A stretch of DNA of 6,920 nt from Alphaproteobacteria bacterium UBA3650 (lineage in GTDB: Bacteria > Pseudomonadota > Alphaproteobacteria > CAAHEQ01 > UBA3637). The DNA is taken from the NCBI GenBank assembly GCA_002373815.1, contig DFKH01000039.1, positions 1-6,920 on the forward strand, read 5' to 3'. Positions 1 to 6,190 of the stretch are shown here, one piece after another. Within the stretch, counting starts at the first letter, position 1, and the number at the start of each line of letters is the position of its first letter. The notes under the pieces are model-generated. The model saw only the letters and a program-made list of their open reading frames with translations, made no database searches and was not told where the DNA came from. The position numbers and the translations under genes are program-made.

Positions 1-509
1 CTTTCAAAGAAAGTAAGACAGATGCTTTACGTAGTCCTTATTTAATTTCTGCAAAAACAGTCAAGAAAAAGGATAAAGCAACAGGCAAAGAGTCAGAAAT
101 GATTCATCGCTATGGGACAATCATTGATGATAAATCAAAAACAATTACCCGTTATCATGAGCAAGATGGGAAAATTGCTTCTGTCACCTATTTTGTTGAA
201 AAAGGTTCTGCTGTCATTCGAGAATCAGCAGTTGATAAGGACGGGAAAATCGTTTCTTCCAAAAAAGAAAGACATTTAGAAGGCTTAGCGACAGGATCAC
301 CCAAGTTGGACGGCAAAGACTTACCAGATGATAAAGCTCAACAGTGGACTGATCTTTTTGCTCGAAATTCATCTACATTTCAAATTGGTGTGGCCACAAA
401 GTTTAATGGCTACTTGGGGCCAGGTCATTTAATTGCAAATATTGTCCAGGATGAAACAGAACGTTCAAGTCGATGGGATTTGGTTCACAAAACTGTCCTC
501 TCACGATAA
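1..509 (+). CDS. Unrecognised protein, C-terminal part (5' end outside window)
   Basis: The reading frame is open from base 3 to a TAA at 507-509, so 168 residues are visible and the true start is off the left edge. An internal ATG at 99 is in frame, but translation reads through from upstream without a stop and no good ribosome binding site precedes that ATG, so I treat this as a partial gene. I do not recognise the family. The visible part is soluble, Lys/Asp/Ser-rich and has no membrane segment. It shows a beta-hairpin-like rhythm with recurring D-[GK]-K turns (DDKSK, QDGK, KDGK, LDGK), then a more hydrophobic end (FQIGVATKFNGYLGPGHLIANIV). The next gene starts 24 bases downstream on the same strand, which suggests cotranscription. 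Function unknown. Confidence 0.75.
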   Translation, partial: FKESKTDALRSPYLISAKTVKKKDKATGKESEMIHRYGTIIDDKSKTITRYHEQDGKIASVTYFVEKGSAVIRESAVDKDGKIVSSKKERHLEGLATGSPKLDGKDLPDDKAQQWTDLFARNSSTFQIGVATKFNGYLGPGHLIANIVQDETERSSRWDLVHKTVLSR

Positions 510-533
510 ATAGACATAGAAAAAGGGGGATAT

Positions 534-1655
534 ATGTCAATCAAGCGCGGTGTTTTTTCGATTTTTTTAGGCATCATCGTAGAGGTATCTGTACTGTGGG
601 GTCTTAACCGTTTGATGGCATGGAAGCTTTTTGAACGCATCAATTGGCGGAGCATTTTTGTTTGGGCTTTTTTCTTTGGCGGTTTTTTTTCCGCTGTTTG
701 GTTGTATTTGTGGACAAAATTGCTTGCTCGTATTTTTGGTGACAAAAAGAAAAATGCTGAGAGGTCTAACACGATTGCGCAACCTTCTGGCGTACCTGCA
801 CATCCTGTCGTGTCAGCACCTGTTTCTTCATCTGGAAATACGCAAGTTCAAACTGGAAATACGCAAGTTCAAAACACGTCCATGTCGCCAGATAAACCAA
901 CAACGGTTGCCACGCCAAACACACAGGCATCACCTTCAAGCCCGACACCTGCCGTTCCTGTGCGTCCGATGGCTCCTCGCATGGCCCCACCAGTCCGTAT
1001 GGCTGTTCAAAATAGTGCTATTTTGACTATTGATCCATCTAATCCAGCAACGCAGACGCCCGCCCCGACAGCTGCTCCCGTAACTCCAGCGGTATCGCAA
1101 AGAACTCCATCCCAAAAAGAAAATGACATTGTAGAGCTGTCGAATATTGATCAAGAACTGGACATGATGCCCTTTAAGCATGTTGCATTAGAAGGAAAGG
1201 TCATTGATTTGGTTTACTCATCTGATGATGTTGCTATTTTATGTAAATTATTCAGTGATGACCATACATGGTCTGTGGATACAACGCAACCTATCAATGA
1301 GTGCGTGTGGCAAAATGAAAATGGAGAGACGTATAAACCATGCAGCACACTTCTTTCGCAAGTTGTTGTCCTTAAAAAGATGGAATCTGAGGCGGAAATC
1401 ATTCCAACAATTGTGATGGTACGTGGTTCTGTTCAAAATCTTCAACAAGTGCAAGATTATTTGTTGCAAAATAAAATTACTTTGGTACAATATGAAAATG
1501 AGAAGATGTCTGAGGTAACAAGTTTGCATACTCTGTTAAAGGAAAAGTTCAGCTTGTTCCCAGAAGAAGGTGATGATGAAGATGATCAAGATGTTTCCGA
1601 TGAAGAAAACGCTGATTTATCTGATACAGATGATGGATACGAAGGCCAAACATAA
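534..1655 (+). CDS. Membrane-anchored protein with Pro/Thr-rich linker and acidic C-terminal tail
   Basis: A 373-residue protein that I do not recognise. In order it has two hydrophobic segments (about residues 6-25 and 39-60), a basic patch (DKKKNAER, 70-77), a long Pro/Ser/Thr/Ala-rich low-complexity linker (about 83-193), a probable folded domain (about 197-342) and a very acidic tail (about 345-373, Asp/Glu runs). The basic patch after the second segment favours N- and C-termini in the cytoplasm, with the folded domain on a flexible tether; this is inferred from the positive-inside rule. The alternating beta/alpha pattern of the folded domain, including GKVIDLVYSSDDVAILCKLF, loosely recalls nuclease-fold domains, but I see no convincing catalytic set. 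An AAGGGGGA ribosome site lies just before ATG 534. It sits 24 bases after the previous gene and 16 before pgpA. Confidence 0.85.
   Translation: MSIKRGVFSIFLGIIVEVSVLWGLNRLMAWKLFERINWRSIFVWAFFFGGFFSAVWLYLWTKLLARIFGDKKKNAERSNTIAQPSGVPAHPVVSAPVSSSGNTQVQTGNTQVQNTSMSPDKPTTVATPNTQASPSSPTPAVPVRPMAPRMAPPVRMAVQNSAILTIDPSNPATQTPAPTAAPVTPAVSQRTPSQKENDIVELSNIDQELDMMPFKHVALEGKVIDLVYSSDDVAILCKLFSDDHTWSVDTTQPINECVWQNENGETYKPCSTLLSQVVVLKKMESEAEIIPTIVMVRGSVQNLQQVQDYLLQNKITLVQYENEKMSEVTSLHTLLKEKFSLFPEEGDDEDDQDVSDEENADLSDTDDGYEGQT
832..873 (+). repeat. Perfect tandem duplication, 2 x 21 bp, inside the Pro/Thr linker
   Basis: Bases 832-852 and 853-873 are identical 21-base units (beginning CTGGAAATACGCAAG). 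Because 21 is a multiple of three the frame is kept, and the protein reads GNTQVQT-GNTQVQN in the disordered linker. Perfect nucleotide identity points to a recent slippage duplication, and linker length may vary between strains. Confidence 0.95.
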
Positions 1656-1671
1656 CAGGAAGGATTGAGCT

Positions 1672-2241
1672 ATGCCAAAGAAGAAAGTAACACCAATCGC
1701 TAAATCGATTTCTAAGAAAACAACCACAGTGAAACATCCAAAAAAAATTGATTTTTCATTAGATATACGGAAGTGGCGTTTAGCGCCTTTGGCGACGCTG
1801 GGACCAGTTGGTTTTTTCCCTAAGGGACCTGGTACCATGGGATCTTTGCTTGCTCTTCCCATTGCCTATATTTTATGCAATATTTCAATTCCTTTGTTAT
1901 GGGCTGTTGTTTTTTTGACTTTTGGTTTAGGGCTGTTGGCTATTCAACAATATACGAAGGATATGAATGAAAAAGATCCCTCGTGTGTTATTATTGACGA
2001 GGTCGTGGGGCAGATGATTCCTTTCATGGTTATTATTCCAGATTTCATGCATTGGCCAATGGTGTTTTTGGCATTTATCCTCTTTCGCTTTTTTGATATT
2101 TTTAAGTTTGGAGCAGTCGCCTTTTGGGACAGGCGTAAAAATCCAATGGGAGTCATGATGGATGATGTGTCTGCAGGTATTTTTGCTGGATTTGTGATTG
2201 CAATGCTTCAAGTGGTTATGGTTGAATTTTATAAAATGTAG
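1672..2241 (+). CDS. pgpA: Phosphatidylglycerophosphatase A
   Basis: PgpA removes the phosphate from phosphatidylglycerophosphate, the last step in making phosphatidylglycerol, at the inner membrane and with Mg2+. The 189-residue product carries the family's signatures: GFFPKGPGTMGSLLALP (47-63), IIDEVVGQMIPF (107-118), FRFFDIFKFG (138-147) and a late GVMMDDVSAG (160-169); E110 and the Asp pair 164-165 are the likely metal or catalytic residues. Hydrophobic segments lie near 58-72, 75-92, 112-123, 127-143 and 167-187. The protein is slightly longer than the E. coli enzyme (about 170 residues) because of a Lys/Thr-rich extension over residues 1-30. AGGAAGGA lies 7 bases before the ATG. It follows the preceding gene by 16 bases and precedes the next by 12, so it is mid-operon. 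The usual neighbour thiL is not seen. Confidence 0.93.
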   Translation: MPKKKVTPIAKSISKKTTTVKHPKKIDFSLDIRKWRLAPLATLGPVGFFPKGPGTMGSLLALPIAYILCNISIPLLWAVVFLTFGLGLLAIQQYTKDMNEKDPSCVIIDEVVGQMIPFMVIIPDFMHWPMVFLAFILFRFFDIFKFGAVAFWDRRKNPMGVMMDDVSAGIFAGFVIAMLQVVMVEFYKM

Positions 2242-2253
2242 AAAGGTATTCCT

Positions 2254-2475
2254 ATGGATAATGAACATTTTAAACATGTTGTAGAGTTATATGCAAAAGC
2301 AAAAGGGTGGGAGTTATCTCCTTTTGCAGACAAGATTATCAATCGTTGTTTAAATTCTTGCGATGGGCATTGCCCGTGTGATCAATCTCGTGGGTACTGT
2401 CCCTGCGCTGAGCATGAACGAGAGGTTGCTGAAATGGGACATTGCCATTGCAATTTATTTGTTCAAAAAAAATAA
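2254..2475 (+). CDS. Small ferredoxin-thioredoxin reductase catalytic-subunit-like protein
   Basis: A 73-residue cysteine-rich protein with CPC (40-42), CPC (49-51) and CHC followed by NLF (64-69), plus Cys32 and Cys36. The order CPC...CPC...CHC-x-LF is the hallmark of the catalytic (beta) subunit of ferredoxin-thioredoxin reductase, where these cysteines hold a 4Fe-4S cluster and a neighbouring redox disulfide. In plant and cyanobacterial enzymes the first two CPC motifs are further apart (about 16 residues against 6 here) and the last gap is shorter (about 8 against 12). By analogy Cys42 and Cys66 would be the disulfide and Cys40, 49, 51 and 64 the cluster ligands; this is inference. It is also shorter than the plant subunit. 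No ferredoxin, thioredoxin or FTR alpha subunit is nearby, so the electron donor and target are unknown. AAAGG lies 7 bases before the ATG, and the next gene starts 11 bases after the stop. Confidence 0.75.
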   Translation: MDNEHFKHVVELYAKAKGWELSPFADKIINRCLNSCDGHCPCDQSRGYCPCAEHEREVAEMGHCHCNLFVQKK

Positions 2476-2486
2476 AAGGAATGTAC

Positions 2487-3398
2487 ATGAAGAAATACTT
2501 ATTTGCTTTTTGTTCTTGTTTTATGATTTTTTCTGCCCAAGCTCAGATGGTACCGCAAAGTAATGGTCCATACAATTATTCTTATGCCCAAGACAGAATC
2601 AATCAAGGTTATCATGCCACAACCCCTTATCAAAATATGGGGTATAATCCTCAGGATCCACATATGGTTGCATCTCCTGCTTCTCCTCAAGTTTATGGTT
2701 TTTATCAACAACCTATCCAACAAAACTATCATGCAAATGTTCAACCTCGCTCTCAAATGATGTGGTATCCAACACGTCAACAAGTGGCTCTTGCTAATGG
2801 GCAGGTATATACGAATCCTGTTTATGATATGGAACAAGATTCTCAACCAAATGTGTATCAATCTCCTGTGTATAATTCAAAAGCCATTCGTCAACGCAAT
2901 TCATGGTATGCAGATTTAAAATTGGGCGTTGGCGTCACGATGGGATGGAAGAAAGGTTTTGACAAACCTATCAGCCCTGTATGGGGGATTGCGATTGGTA
3001 AAAAATTGTCTTCTACATTGCGTGCAGATGTTGAGTTTTCTCATCATTTAAACGGGGAGTTAGTTGATACAGATACAGGAACCATTGAATACAAACAATA
3101 TGAACTTGGTGCCAATGTATATTATGATTTTCCTGTACGTTCTCATTTGCCATTTCGTCCCTTTGTTGGTGCAGGTATTTGGGGCGTGAAAGCTCGTACA
3201 ACGGCCACTTCCTATAATGGCAAAAGGTTAGACACCGCGGATTCAAATATCAAGCTTGGTCTATCGGCCACTGCTGGCGTTATCTATCCTATTAATGAAA
3301 TGTTTAGCTTACTTGCTATGGCGAGAGCGCGTTATATCGTCACGGATGATCACTTGTACAATCTTGAAGGACTTGTTGGTGTTCGTTATCATTTCTAA
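2487..3398 (+). CDS. Secreted outer-membrane beta-barrel protein with Tyr/Gln/Pro-rich N-terminal region
   Basis: A 303-residue protein. Residues 1-19 form a signal peptide (MKKYLFAFCSCFMIFSAQA) with a probable cut after AQA. Residues 20-135 are unusually rich in Tyr, Gln, Pro and Asn and have few charges, suggesting a disordered region. Residues about 139-303 alternate in beta-strand style (YADLKLGVGVTMGW, YELGANVYYDF, FRPFVGAGIWGVKA, NIKLGLSATAGVIY, LVGVRYHF) and end in Phe, the classical BAM-recognition terminus, consistent with an eight-stranded OmpA/OmpX-like barrel. I chose ATG 2487: AAAAGGA ends six bases upstream, and it begins the MKK signal peptide. The in-frame ATG at 2481 abuts the ribosome site, and ATG 2442 lies inside the previous gene. 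It is the last gene before the terminator at 3407. Pore, adhesion or stability roles are all possible. Confidence 0.88.
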   Translation: MKKYLFAFCSCFMIFSAQAQMVPQSNGPYNYSYAQDRINQGYHATTPYQNMGYNPQDPHMVASPASPQVYGFYQQPIQQNYHANVQPRSQMMWYPTRQQVALANGQVYTNPVYDMEQDSQPNVYQSPVYNSKAIRQRNSWYADLKLGVGVTMGWKKGFDKPISPVWGIAIGKKLSSTLRADVEFSHHLNGELVDTDTGTIEYKQYELGANVYYDFPVRSHLPFRPFVGAGIWGVKARTTATSYNGKRLDTADSNIKLGLSATAGVIYPINEMFSLLAMARARYIVTDDHLYNLEGLVGVRYHF

Positions 3399-3406
3399 AT
3401 CATTCA

Positions 3407-3435
3407 CAGCCACCCGTTAGAAGGTGGTTGTTTTT
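3407..3435 (+). terminator. Rho-independent terminator of the + strand operon
   Basis: CAGCCACC (3407-3414) pairs with GGTGGTTG (3423-3430), giving an 8-bp stem with one G-U pair and an 8-base loop, followed by five T (3431-3435). It starts 9 bases after the outer-membrane protein stop codon. On the other strand the hairpin has no T run, so it serves the + strand only. Confidence 0.9.
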
Positions 3436-3472
3436 AACATGAGACACTTTTTTATCCTTTGGGTATGCTAGG

Positions 3473-4087
3473 TTACTCGATTTCTACATCATCTAATGAC
3501 TCAATTAAAGGATATTCCCATGCGTTTGGCAAATTGAAATGCCACCATTCGTGAGGTAATCCCTCCAATCCGACAGAGGTCATTAACTCTTCCAAAAGGG
3601 CTCTATTTTTCTTTTGTTCGTCACTTATATCTGAACCATCATAATCTCGATGACATTTTTCAAGATATTTGGGGAAATTTGGATCATTTTCATAGCCTGG
3701 ATAAAAAGCATCTGGTTCAGTTGGGAAAGCAAGCCTATTTCCTTGCAAATCTGTTAAATAGCAATCAATTGCGACACCTCTTGGATGAAATCCTCTTTTT
3801 GAATCAGGTTGCGGAGGTGGTGCGATATATGGTTTCATATAATCTGGGGCAGTTTCATACATGTATTTTTGAACTGCCAAAGGCCTAAATGCATCATATA
3901 TGACCAAATTTAATCCTTTTTCTTCCAAGGGCTTCTCCAGTTTTATCAAAGCCTCATATAACTTTGGATGAACAAGCGCTTCCTTCAAACCAAAATCTGC
4001 ATACATATTTTTGTAAAAAGGATTATTTCCTGTCGCATAAGATAATTGAGATTTGATATGTCGTGTCGAAATCTGTTTTAAAATCAT
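3473..4087 (-). CDS. ddpX: D-alanyl-D-alanine dipeptidase, VanX/DdpX type (peptidase M15D)
   Basis: A zinc dipeptidase that splits D-Ala-D-Ala. The 204-residue product has the full VanX-type set: YDAFRP with Arg68 (transition-state arginine), zinc ligands His101 and Asp108 in FHPRGVAIDCYL, and EWWHF with the catalytic base Glu180 and third zinc ligand His183. The length matches the family (about 200). There is no signal peptide or membrane segment, so it should act in the cytoplasm on dipeptide from wall turnover or uptake rather than on the cross-linked wall. No vanH, vanA, vanR or vanS genes are seen, so resistance is not implied; DdpX-like nutrient recycling is more likely. The ATG overlaps the stop of the upstream gene by four bases (ATGA), with GGAGGG just upstream, indicating translational coupling. 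Activity on other D-X dipeptides is possible. Confidence 0.9.
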   Translation of the reverse strand: MILKQISTRHIKSQLSYATGNNPFYKNMYADFGLKEALVHPKLYEALIKLEKPLEEKGLNLVIYDAFRPLAVQKYMYETAPDYMKPYIAPPPQPDSKRGFHPRGVAIDCYLTDLQGNRLAFPTEPDAFYPGYENDPNFPKYLEKCHRDYDGSDISDEQKKNRALLEELMTSVGLEGLPHEWWHFNLPNAWEYPLIESLDDVEIE

Positions 4088-5748
4088 ACAGCCCTCCCCA
4101 ACATATTATTTTTTTGCATGATAGCTGTCATATCAACAGGCTTATTGAAATGATTGTTGATGAACTCATTTCGAGTATTTGCAGCAGCCTCAGATTGAAT
4201 ATATCCTGGTGCCGTAGAATCAAGATATTGACCTAAAATAGGTAATGCATTTTGTACAGCCTTATTGGAAGGATATATAGGAATTCCTTGCACTAATTCT
4301 TTTCTTTTGTCTGCAGACATTCTGGAAATTTCTGATAATTTCATGGGATTGCCCGTTTTATCATTTACAACAGCTAAGGAAAGCAATGCCATATCGACTG
4401 GTAATTTTTGAAGTTGCTCTGCTCGTTCTGTTTCCCCTATATTTTGCAACAAACTCACAAAGTTTTTTTTGATTTTATCGGCATATGTTGTCTGAAAGAA
4501 CCCACCATGCGCCATCATATTAGCACTTTGGAAAACTAAAATAATAAGGGCGCTAGATGGAATAATCTGACGATTTTTTAGTAATGGCAGCAATGTTTCA
4601 GGTTTATGATTTGTTGCTTCTAGTGGCAAAGAGTGGCATTTTGAAAATCCCTTCACTCGTCCAACATAATCAAAAGGTGATTCATTTTCTTTCCAACTAC
4701 CTCTTATGCCTATAAAGGCACGATGCATCTGATCAAAATTTCTTGGATTATCAAAAATTTTGTACCATAGACTATTTTTATTTTCTAATGATGAAATTAA
4801 AAAGTGACGTACAACTTCCACTGCATCTATTGATACATGCTTGATATCTGTTCCATCTAAAACCTTATTGATGATGTTAGATTGAATTAGTGCCACTTGA
4901 TCTGGTAGTTTCAAATCCTTGCGTTCAAAGACTTTTGAAAGTTCTTGGAATTGTTTATCTATATCCGAAAAGGTGTACCCATATTTTTTATAGGCATCAG
5001 CTGACAACAAAAGCATGGCTGATTTGACACAATTTCGATTATTTGGATTTAAAGCATTATATTGTTTTTCAACGCCGATACTGTTTATTTTATCGCTGTT
5101 AACGGAACCTAACAAGATATTGACGATTTTCCTTGTTTTATATAACATTTCTTTTTGGGGTGGTTGTGTTTTATCAATAAATTCTTGCGTCAAAACATTT
5201 TGTAGCACATGAAGTTTTGCTATCAATGGCAAAGAGGAGTTGAACTGGGTGTTTTGGATGCTTGGCGCATCATAAAGGCATACTTGCCCCAGTTGTCTTG
5301 ATGGAATGACGGGGAAAATATCGTCGCCCAGTTGGAAAAGCCCGCCACTACAAGGGTGACTCAAGTTTACATTACTTCCATAAACGCCTATATGATATTT
5401 TTGTCCCATGTACCGCATCAAGGCACTAGAAATGAGAACATTTTGATTCAAACGCGAGCGCATATCCTCTCTTTTGAGTGAATCATAATCACGTAAAAAA
5501 GCCAAATGTGTGCCTGTTTCAACAACTGGAAATTTTTCAATTTGCGCACAAACTTCTTTGGCTGTGTCTTGACCATAAAGGCGACTCATTTCTTCAAAGA
5601 TTGCTTGTAACATTATTTTCTTTTCAGGCACCTCTTTTATCTGAGATAAAGGTTCAACAGTCTTTTTAAAATAAGCCCCCAATGTCGGCGTATTTGATAT
5701 CTTTGTCAAAACGGGGAGAGCCTTTAAAATTTCCGTATTTTCTGTCAT
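4084..5748 (-). CDS. Unrecognised 554-residue protein coupled to the D-Ala-D-Ala dipeptidase gene
   Basis: I do not recognise this family. The product appears soluble and enzyme-like: no signal peptide, one mildly hydrophobic stretch (LIILVFQSAN, 401-410), mixed alpha/beta character, and dense polar/aromatic segments that look like active-site loops: GTHLAFLRDYDS (79-90), SNVNLSHPCSGGLFQLGDD (125-143), IGIRGSWKENESPFDYV (346-362) and AHGGFFQTTYADKI (413-426). I chose ATG 5748. An in-frame TTG at 5793 would add 15 residues but lies inside the terminator-like hairpin, and the added stretch is Lys-rich and featureless. AAAGGA lies 13 bases before ATG 5748, a rather long spacing. Its stop overlaps the dipeptidase ATG, so both are made from one mRNA and the protein probably works in the same pathway, perhaps D-amino-acid or dipeptide metabolism; that is inference from linkage only. 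Confidence 0.85.
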   Translation of the reverse strand: MTENTEILKALPVLTKISNTPTLGAYFKKTVEPLSQIKEVPEKKIMLQAIFEEMSRLYGQDTAKEVCAQIEKFPVVETGTHLAFLRDYDSLKREDMRSRLNQNVLISSALMRYMGQKYHIGVYGSNVNLSHPCSGGLFQLGDDIFPVIPSRQLGQVCLYDAPSIQNTQFNSSLPLIAKLHVLQNVLTQEFIDKTQPPQKEMLYKTRKIVNILLGSVNSDKINSIGVEKQYNALNPNNRNCVKSAMLLLSADAYKKYGYTFSDIDKQFQELSKVFERKDLKLPDQVALIQSNIINKVLDGTDIKHVSIDAVEVVRHFLISSLENKNSLWYKIFDNPRNFDQMHRAFIGIRGSWKENESPFDYVGRVKGFSKCHSLPLEATNHKPETLLPLLKNRQIIPSSALIILVFQSANMMAHGGFFQTTYADKIKKNFVSLLQNIGETERAEQLQKLPVDMALLSLAVVNDKTGNPMKLSEISRMSADKRKELVQGIPIYPSNKAVQNALPILGQYLDSTAPGYIQSEAAANTRNEFINNHFNKPVDMTAIMQKNNMLGRAV

Positions 5749-5773
5749 TGTTTTCTTGTTTTCCTTTCGTTTC

Positions 5774-5808
5774 AAATTAAAAAGCCCTTTCAAAAGAAAG
5801 AGCTCTTT
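5774..5808 (-). terminator. Terminator-like hairpin in the 5' leader (candidate attenuator)
   Basis: On the - strand, AAAGAGCTCTTTC (5808-5796), loop TTTT (5795-5792) and GAAAGGGCTTTTT (5791-5779) form a 13-bp stem with two G-U pairs. The core GCTCTTTC/GAAAGGGC is followed by TTTTTAATTT, as in an intrinsic terminator. It lies about 110 bases downstream of the promoter and 26 bases before ATG 5748, so if it works it would stop transcription before the operon. No complete gene ends just upstream of it except the short leader ORF. Confidence 0.6.
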
Positions 5809-5833
5809 ATTGTTATAAAAATCTATTGATGGC

Positions 5834-5917
5834 TTACAACAAAAAGCGCTCTTTTAGGTTTTCCAACAACCCAAAAGAAGCAAAAATGAAAATAATCAAA
5901 TTCATACTTTTTGTCAT
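5834..5917 (-). CDS. Possible 27-residue leader peptide (hypothetical)
   Basis: ATG at 5917 to TAA at 5834 gives MTKSMNLIIFIFASFGLL followed by ENLKERFLL, a hydrophobic peptide with six Leu, four Phe and three Ile. It lies wholly between the operon's promoter and the terminator-like hairpin, the position expected of a leader peptide. Its ATG is only about two bases from the predicted transcription start and has no ribosome site, so it would need leaderless initiation; alternatively Met5 could start it. Near its end AAAGAGC (5854-5848) is complementary to GCTCTTT (5803-5797) in the 5' arm of the hairpin, which could form a competing structure. A membrane mini-protein or chance ORF are alternatives. 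Confidence 0.3.
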   Translation of the reverse strand: MTKSMNLIIFIFASFGLLENLKERFLL

Positions 5918-5925
5918 GGGAACGG

Positions 5926-5954
5926 ATTATACACACTTCATTTATATTTGTCAA
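5926..5954 (-). promoter_or_regulatory. Consensus sigma-70 promoter for the unknown-protein/dipeptidase operon
   Basis: On the - strand, TTGACA (5954-5949), 17 bases, TATAAT (5931-5926): both hexamers and the spacing match consensus exactly. Predicted start of transcription is near 5919, leaving a leader of about 170 bases to ATG 5748. The -35 box sits inside an interrupted inverted repeat (ATTTGT, 2 bases, ACAAAT; 5946-5959), a possible operator. A perfect promoter with a long leader suggests control after initiation or by a repressor. Confidence 0.85.
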
Positions 5955-6041
5955 CAAATTTTTAATATTATTTTAGACAAGTTGATAAATTTCATCACAA
6001 GGATTCAAAATATCAATCTTGACCATAACTTTTTCTGTAAC

Positions 6042-6067
6042 AAAAAGCCACCGTTTAAAAGGTGGCT
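6042..6067 (-). terminator. Orphan Rho-independent terminator on the - strand
   Basis: Read on the - strand, AGCCACC (6067-6061), an 8-base loop and GGTGGCT (6052-6046) are followed by T (6046-6042). Outer arms TGTAAC (6036-6041) and GTTACA (6068-6073) could lengthen the structure. No - strand gene lies upstream of it within the 6083-6218 gap; the nearest - strand gene is the tRNA at 6865, which already has its own terminator. It looks like the former terminator of that tRNA. Confidence 0.75.
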
Positions 6068-6082
6068 GTTACAAATGGTGGG
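6042..6082. repeat. Left copy of the 41-bp tRNA-tail/terminator repeat
   Basis: Aligned without gaps to 6831-6871, 37 of 41 bases agree; all four differences fall in the hairpin loop. Bases 6061-6082 match 6850-6871 exactly (22 bases) and include the seven bases CCCACCA (read on - strand) that end the tRNA-Lys. Identity stops abruptly at 6083: the bases beyond do not fold as a T-arm, so no tRNA body is present here. Confidence 0.9.
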
Positions 6083-6161
6083 GGATTGTATGCTATCTTC
6101 GAACAAATTTGGATGGGTTAATGCGCCTTACTGAACAAATTCAAAATATTAAAAGTAAACT

Positions 6162-6190
6162 TTGACTTACTGAGTTTTATTCAGTACAAT
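6162..6190 (+). promoter_or_regulatory. Sigma-70 promoter of the histidine-phosphatase gene with inverted repeat in the spacer
   Basis: TTGACT (6162-6167), 17 bases, TACAAT (6185-6190); predicted start near 6197, about 22 bases before ATG 6219. The spacer holds an inverted repeat TACTGA (6168-6173), 7 bases, TCAGTA (6181-6186), placed where a repressor would block polymerase. A TTACTGA copy also lies at 6128-6134. Confidence 0.75.

Noticed and set aside
485..1529. Several open frames on the - strand and in other frames across the 534-1655 gene
   Set aside because: They are shadows of a well-supported + strand gene, with His/Arg/Cys-rich nonsense compositions and no ribosome sites.
3436..3472. 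A terminator for the - strand operon after the dipeptidase gene
   Set aside because: The only hairpin there is the + strand terminator; in - orientation it lacks a T run, and no other stem is visible.
3473..4087. Vancomycin-resistance gene
   Set aside because: The enzyme is VanX-like, but no vanH, vanA or two-component regulator is near, and Gram-negative DdpX-type dipeptidases serve nutrition or recycling.
5749..5793. TTG start at 5793 extending the unknown protein by 15 residues
   Set aside because: The extension overlaps the terminator-like hairpin, is Lys-rich without structure, and would use a rare start where an ATG is available at 5748.
6061..6130. A second, complete tRNA at the left repeat (TTCGAA appears near 6097-6104)
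   Set aside because: Spacing from the TTCGAA to the CCA end is about five bases too long and the flanking bases do not form T-arm, acceptor or anticodon stems; only the last seven tRNA bases are present.
5826..6134. A 102-codon open frame on the + strand
   Set aside because: It runs over the opposite-strand consensus promoter, the leader and the orphan terminator, has a Phe/Ile/Lys/Asn composition typical of translated AT-rich non-coding DNA, and no ribosome site.
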